Positions 41,544-44,632 of a DNA stretch of 44,632 bases are shown here, one piece after another. Positions within the stretch are counted from its first letter, which is position 1, and each line of letters starts with the position of its first letter. The notes under the pieces are model-generated. The model worked only from the letters and a program-made list of their open reading frames with translations, was not told the DNA's origin and did not search any database. The DNA lies in contig NZ_LT732535.1 in the NCBI RefSeq assembly GCF_900156915.1, positions 3,520,497-3,565,128 on the forward strand. Direction: 5' to 3'. The translations under genes were made by a program, and so were the position numbers. Source of the DNA: Sediminibacillus massiliensis (GTDB lineage Bacteria > Bacillota > Bacilli > Bacillales > Amphibacillaceae).

Positions 41544-41582
41544 AAAAAGAGTCAGCCCGATGGTTACAGGCTGACTCTTTTC
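41543..41582. terminator. Shared terminator (GNAT / AGCS symporter)
   Basis: AAAAGAGTCAGCC / GGCTGACTCTTTT lies between convergent stop codons. Confidence 0.9.
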
Positions 41583-42977
41583 CTATTTTTTGTGGACAAA
41601 AAGCTCAATGGACGGTTTCCCGCCTTTGCCTTTATAGATGCGCTCGATGTAATCCTCCGTAATAGCTTTTACTTCTTTGTTCAAGAACAATAACGGGAAT
41701 ATATTGGCCAAAACTACGAAAGCGAGCGTCAGATCCAAAAATTGCCATACGAATTGCAAACCGCCAATCGCGCCTACATAGATAGCGATAATATAGACGA
41801 TTCTCATCCCTTTTGAAACCTTTAAATTAAACAAATACTCCGCTTGCTTCTCTCCATAAAAGACGAGAACACCAGTAGTTGTAAGCACAAAGAACAAAAG
41901 GAATATTGTGATGAACAGTCCTCCGAAGTAATCGCCAAACACTGTGGAAAGGGCGACATTAATCATATTGGAGGCATTATCGGGTCCTACATCCTGCCAT
42001 GCGCCAGTCACCAATACAGTCAATCCGGAAATAGTGCATATAATAATGGTGTCTACAAAAACACTGAAGATTCCCCACATTGCCTGTTTGGTTGGATGAT
42101 CGGTCTGCGCAGCTGCGTGGGCAATCGGAGCAGTACCCACACCGGCCTCGTTGGAGTATAAGCCTCTAGCTATTCCCCATCTCAACGCATCGGCTATCAT
42201 TGCCCCGGCAAACCCGCCTGCAGCTGAAATAGGTGTGAAGGCGTGTGTGAATATCAACCCGAACACATGTGGAAGTTGATCGATATGTGCAAAAATTACG
42301 ATAAGGGCAATCGATATATATATGAGTATCATTCCTGGTATTAATTTATCTGTTATTTTTCCGATCCGTTTAATTCCCCCGAAAACAATCAGGGCTACCA
42401 GAATTGTGATGACTCCTCCCGTCAACCACGTCGGCCATCCGAAAGCTCCCTCAACTTGTGTCGAGATGGAGTTGGATTGAACCATTGTACTCGGTATGGC
42501 TTCAATCATGAGGAAGAAAGCGAACATGGCAGCAACTTTGTTCCAGCCAAGAGCCTTCTTTATATAGTATTGGGGGCCGCCGACCCATTCTCCTTCTTTG
42601 TTCTGTTCGCGGTATTTCAATCCGAGGGCGATTTCTGCGTATTTTGTTGCCATTCCAATTAACGCAACCACCCACATCCAGAATAGTGCTCCGGGGCCAC
42701 CGAACGAAATTGCAACAGGAACACCCACAATATTTGTGGCACCTGCTGTAGAGGCAAGAGCTGAAGTGAACGCTTGGAAAGGGGTGATCGACCCTTTTTG
42801 TTTGTTCTTTTTAAAGATTTTTCCTACCGTGTTTTTCAGCACATGTCCGAAAAAGCGGAATTGAAAAAATTTAAGCCTGATTGTCAGAAACAGGCCTGTG
42901 AAGATTAACAGGACCGACAGCAAGTAAGTCCATAAAAAGTCAGATATTTGTGCAACTAGTTCTTCGATAAGATCCAT
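41583..42977 (-). CDS. AGCS-family sodium:alanine/glycine symporter
   Basis: The 464-residue transporter has about eleven membrane helices. The family motifs ASTAGATNIVGVPVAI and LYSNEAGVGTAPIAHAAAQT are plain, and GGPQYYIKKALGW is the conserved loop. It imports small neutral amino acids with Na+; B. subtilis AlsT is a relative. The exact substrate is not certain. It has a short Lys-rich C-terminal tail. It is monocistronic, divergent from the DUF421 gene. Confidence 0.94.
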   Translation of the reverse strand: MDLIEELVAQISDFLWTYLLSVLLIFTGLFLTIRLKFFQFRFFGHVLKNTVGKIFKKNKQKGSITPFQAFTSALASTAGATNIVGVPVAISFGGPGALFWMWVVALIGMATKYAEIALGLKYREQNKEGEWVGGPQYYIKKALGWNKVAAMFAFFLMIEAIPSTMVQSNSISTQVEGAFGWPTWLTGGVITILVALIVFGGIKRIGKITDKLIPGMILIYISIALIVIFAHIDQLPHVFGLIFTHAFTPISAAGGFAGAMIADALRWGIARGLYSNEAGVGTAPIAHAAAQTDHPTKQAMWGIFSVFVDTIIICTISGLTVLVTGAWQDVGPDNASNMINVALSTVFGDYFGGLFITIFLLFFVLTTTGVLVFYGEKQAEYLFNLKVSKGMRIVYIIAIYVGAIGGLQFVWQFLDLTLAFVVLANIFPLLFLNKEVKAITEDYIERIYKGKGGKPSIELFVHKK

Positions 42978-43136
42978 TCCTCTTCATCCCAATCTTTAGT
43001 TTATTTGCCAGTATGTTTGTTATTACCCTGTGCGCTTACTTTCTAAGCTTCTTGCTTATGGTTTATATATAGGTAGATGTGTGGAAAGGGGATATTAAGC
43101 ATTAAAAAAATCCTGCTGACTTAGGAGGTGTTCAGT

Positions 43137-43646
43137 ATGTTTGCAGTTGATTGGAACAATATTGGAAGGGTAGCATTGATTGGATTGCTTGCATATATAG
43201 CTTTGATTATTCTGCTTCGTATTTCTGGAAAGAGGACACTGACCAAGCTGAATGCTTTTGACTTGGTTATCACCGTCGCGATAGGTTCGACCTTGGCAAC
43301 AATCTTACTTAATAAGAATGTTTCGTTAGCGGAAGGAATCACAGCTCTGGCGACATTGATTTCATTGCAATTTATCTTTGCCTGGACTTCCATAAGAATT
43401 GGATTTGTTAACAAGTTGATTAAATCCGAACCTAAGCTGTTGTTTTTGGATGGACGCTATTTTAGAGGAGCGATGAAAAAGGAACGCATTCAAAGAATAG
43501 AAATACTTCAGTCTGTCCGTTCACAGGGAATAGATTCCCTGGATAAAGTGGAAGCGGTGATTCTTGAAACTGATGGAAGTATGTCAGTAATCCAAAAGTC
43601 TGAAGGGAAGCAACATGATACGCTTAGTAATGTCAAAGGCTATTAG
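43137..43646 (+). CDS. DUF421 (YetF/YrbG-like) membrane protein
   Basis: The ~169-residue protein has three membrane helices (about 8-85) followed by a small cytoplasmic DUF421 domain (about 88-165, PKLLFLDGRYFRGAMKKERI). The motif LRISGKRTLTKLNAFDLVITVAIGS is the family hallmark. Relatives occur in Bacillus, some linked to sporulation, but function is unknown. ATG 43137 is 8 nt after AGGAGGT; GTG 43128 overlaps the SD. Confidence 0.92.
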   Translation: MFAVDWNNIGRVALIGLLAYIALIILLRISGKRTLTKLNAFDLVITVAIGSTLATILLNKNVSLAEGITALATLISLQFIFAWTSIRIGFVNKLIKSEPKLLFLDGRYFRGAMKKERIQRIEILQSVRSQGIDSLDKVEAVILETDGSMSVIQKSEGKQHDTLSNVKGY

Positions 43647-43676
43647 ATGATTTGGTTTCGGTCTGTTCCTGCTCTT

Positions 43677-43685
43677 TGATATAAT
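43677..43685 (+). promoter_or_regulatory. Extended -10 promoter for the alkyltransferase-like gene
   Basis: TGATATAAT matches TGn-TATAAT, 38 nt upstream of the start codon. No good -35 is seen. Confidence 0.4.
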
Positions 43686-43723
43686 ACAACTACTATTACT
43701 TAGATGATTAGGGAGTTCAGTTC

Positions 43724-44026
43724 ATGAAGCCGTTCACCAATACCGTGATCAATATTATTAAGATAATACCAGAGGGATCAGTGATGACATATGGTCAAAT
43801 CGCCGCATTGGCCGGAAGCCCCCGGTCTGCAAGGCAAGTGGCTCGAATTCTTCATTCAATGAGTGGAAAGCATAACCTTCCATGGCACCGGGTTGTCAAC
43901 GCCAAGGGCGAAGTTGCTATAAAAGAGGAAGGATCACATGAGGAACAAAAAATTCTGCTGGAAATGGAAGGCGTATGCTTGTCTGGAAGTAAGATTGATT
44001 TAGGAATATATCAGTATCACCCGTGA
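43724..44026 (+). CDS. Alkyltransferase-like protein (ATL, MGMT fold)
   Basis: The 100-residue protein has the O6-alkylguanine-DNA alkyltransferase DNA-binding fold (SVMTYGQIAALAGSPRSARQVARILH). The active-site motif is PWHRVV instead of PCHRV: the alkyl-acceptor Cys is Trp. Such ATL proteins bind O6-alkylguanine and flag it for nucleotide excision repair without repairing it directly. It lacks the N-terminal domain of full MGMT, as is usual for ATLs. Confidence 0.92.
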   Translation: MKPFTNTVINIIKIIPEGSVMTYGQIAALAGSPRSARQVARILHSMSGKHNLPWHRVVNAKGEVAIKEEGSHEEQKILLEMEGVCLSGSKIDLGIYQYHP

Positions 44027-44117
44027 CAAAAAAGGATGAAATCAAATGATGTTGAACTCGCTTAACTAACAATATGGAAGGACAAAGTTCTTTTTAAAAC
44101 TTTTTCGGCATAAAGTG

Positions 44118-44146
44118 TTGCATTTGGTTTATATGCATGGTATATT
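44118..44146 (+). promoter_or_regulatory. rrn promoter candidate (upstream)
   Basis: TTGCAT-N17-TATATT. Confidence 0.45.
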
Positions 44147-44199
44147 ATTTGAGTTGCTTCAAACGGCGGCGTTAAAAACAAACAGTCAATAAAAAAATG

Positions 44200-44229
44200 T
44201 TGACTCGGTCAGAAAGAAAATGTTACATT
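44200..44229 (+). promoter_or_regulatory. rrn promoter P1 candidate
   Basis: TTGACT-N18-TACATT, with an A7 run just upstream. Confidence 0.55.
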
Positions 44230-44275
44230 GTTTTGGTCGCCAAAAAAACGGCGCTTAAACAAAACAAAAAAGTTG

Positions 44276-44304
44276 TTGACAGGCATTTCGGTAAATGTTA
44301 TGAT
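44276..44304 (+). promoter_or_regulatory. rrn promoter P2
   Basis: TTGACA-N17-TATGAT: a perfect -35, one mismatch in the -10, ideal spacing and an A-rich upstream region. Confidence 0.8.
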
Positions 44305-44420
44305 AGTAAAGTCGCTGTCAAAACGACAACAACGAAAATTTGATCTTTGAAAACTGAACAAAACAATCATTATGTCAAGCAAGAAATGCTAGTCAAGTTT
44401 TCGAGCAAGCAAGCTCACAT

Positions 44421-44632
44421 TTTATGGAGAGTTTGATCTTGGCTCAGGACGAACGCTGGCGGCGTGCCTAATACATGCAAGTCGAGCGCGGGAAGCAAGC
44501 AATCACCCTTCGGGGTGTGCGCTTGTGGAACGAGCGGCGGACGGGTGAGTAACACGTGGGCAACCTGCCTGTAAGACTGGGATAACCCCGGGAAACCGGG
44601 GCTAATACCGGATAACACTTTTCTCTGCATGG
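44421..44632 (+). rRNA. 16S ribosomal RNA, 5' part (truncated by the window end)
   Basis: TTTATGGAGAGTTTGATC marks the mature 5' end. It is followed by GGCTCAGGACGAACGCTGGC and GTGCCTAATACATGCAAGTC, universal bacterial 16S sequence. The V1 loop (CACCCTTCGGGGTG) and the GTAACACGTGGGCAACCTGC stretch are typical of Bacillaceae. About 212 nt are present. At 44439 the base is T where most bacteria have C (GATCCTGG). Confidence 0.97.

Larger units (their letters stand above)
44027..44420 (+). promoter_or_regulatory. rRNA operon promoter and leader region
   Basis: No gene lies here. It contains at least three stacked promoter candidates, and a leader that includes TTTGAAAACTGAAC (44345-44358), the conserved element found in Bacillaceae rRNA leaders and spacers. 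GCTAGTCAAG...GAGCAAGC, just before 16S, probably forms part of the processing stem. Confidence 0.75.

Noticed and set aside
44027-44420. tRNA or small gene ahead of 16S rRNA
   Set aside because: No cloverleaf or SD-preceded frame is visible; the stretch is explained by rRNA promoters and leader.

Overview
The window is chromosomal DNA of a low-to-mid GC, endospore-forming Bacillaceae. Evidence: a tricistronic GerA-type germinant receptor, SpoVR, a YhcN-like spore lipoprotein and sigma-G-like promoters, SigI/RsgI, an RsbR-type stressosome protein, and the 5' end of a 16S rRNA gene of Bacillaceae type. Several neighbours (yheI/yheH, yhcX, yhcY, yhcZ, yhdB, a yhcN-like gene, spoVR) are also clustered in one part of the Bacillus subtilis chromosome, so the backbone looks ancestral. 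The 16S fragment and intergenic repeats resemble the Virgibacillus/Oceanobacillus/Sediminibacillus/Halobacillus side of the family, but the genus cannot be fixed from this window.

Layout. 1-330: repeat remnants. 0.3-8.7 kb: MATE exporter (-), stand-alone MurG paralogue (+), small zinc-ribbon membrane protein (+), aldo/keto reductase (+), the gerA-gerB-gerC-type operon (-) with a sigma-G-like promoter, and a beta-carbonic anhydrase (-). 8.9-14.3 kb: zinc-ribbon/HTH mini-protein, then a long leader with a consensus promoter, a 25-residue leader ORF, mutually exclusive hairpins and two terminators upstream of the heterodimeric drug exporter yheI-yheH (bmrC-bmrD type), then a membrane-anchored trypsin-like protease. 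14.4-23.1 kb: PRC-barrel protein, sigI-rsgI with a coupled small ORF, Gfo/Idh/MocA oxidoreductase, yhcX, an SDR, and the two-component pair yhcY-yhcZ. 23.2-28.0 kb: long palindromic repeat, yhdB, spore lipoprotein, and the yrrT-luxS-mccA-mccB operon, which joins the methyl cycle to cysteine synthesis. 28.0-29.75 kb: a full-length IS150-type element (1443 bp) sitting in the centre of a second long palindromic repeat. 29.9-37.1 kb: M20 dipeptidase, PCYCGCG lipoprotein, spoVR, RsbR protein, PAS histidine kinase, EamA and YitT membrane proteins. 37.2-44.0 kb: collagen-like protein, DUF389 protein, VOC protein, phosphodiesterase, an orphan leader-peptide/terminator module, SDR, a GNAT gene with a probable frameshift, an AGCS amino-acid:Na+ symporter, DUF421 protein and an alkyltransferase-like protein. 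44.1-44.6 kb: tandem rRNA promoters and the start of 16S rRNA.

The two most unusual items are RNA-level devices: the attenuator in front of yheIH (SD, leader-ORF and terminator segments form a 1-2-3-4 switch) and the orphan unit at 39.95-40.13 kb. In the orphan unit a 17-codon ORF ending Arg-Arg-Pro-Arg, a hairpin masking a second start codon, and a terminator abutting that second ORF are arranged like an antibiotic-inducible leader, yet no same-strand gene follows directly.
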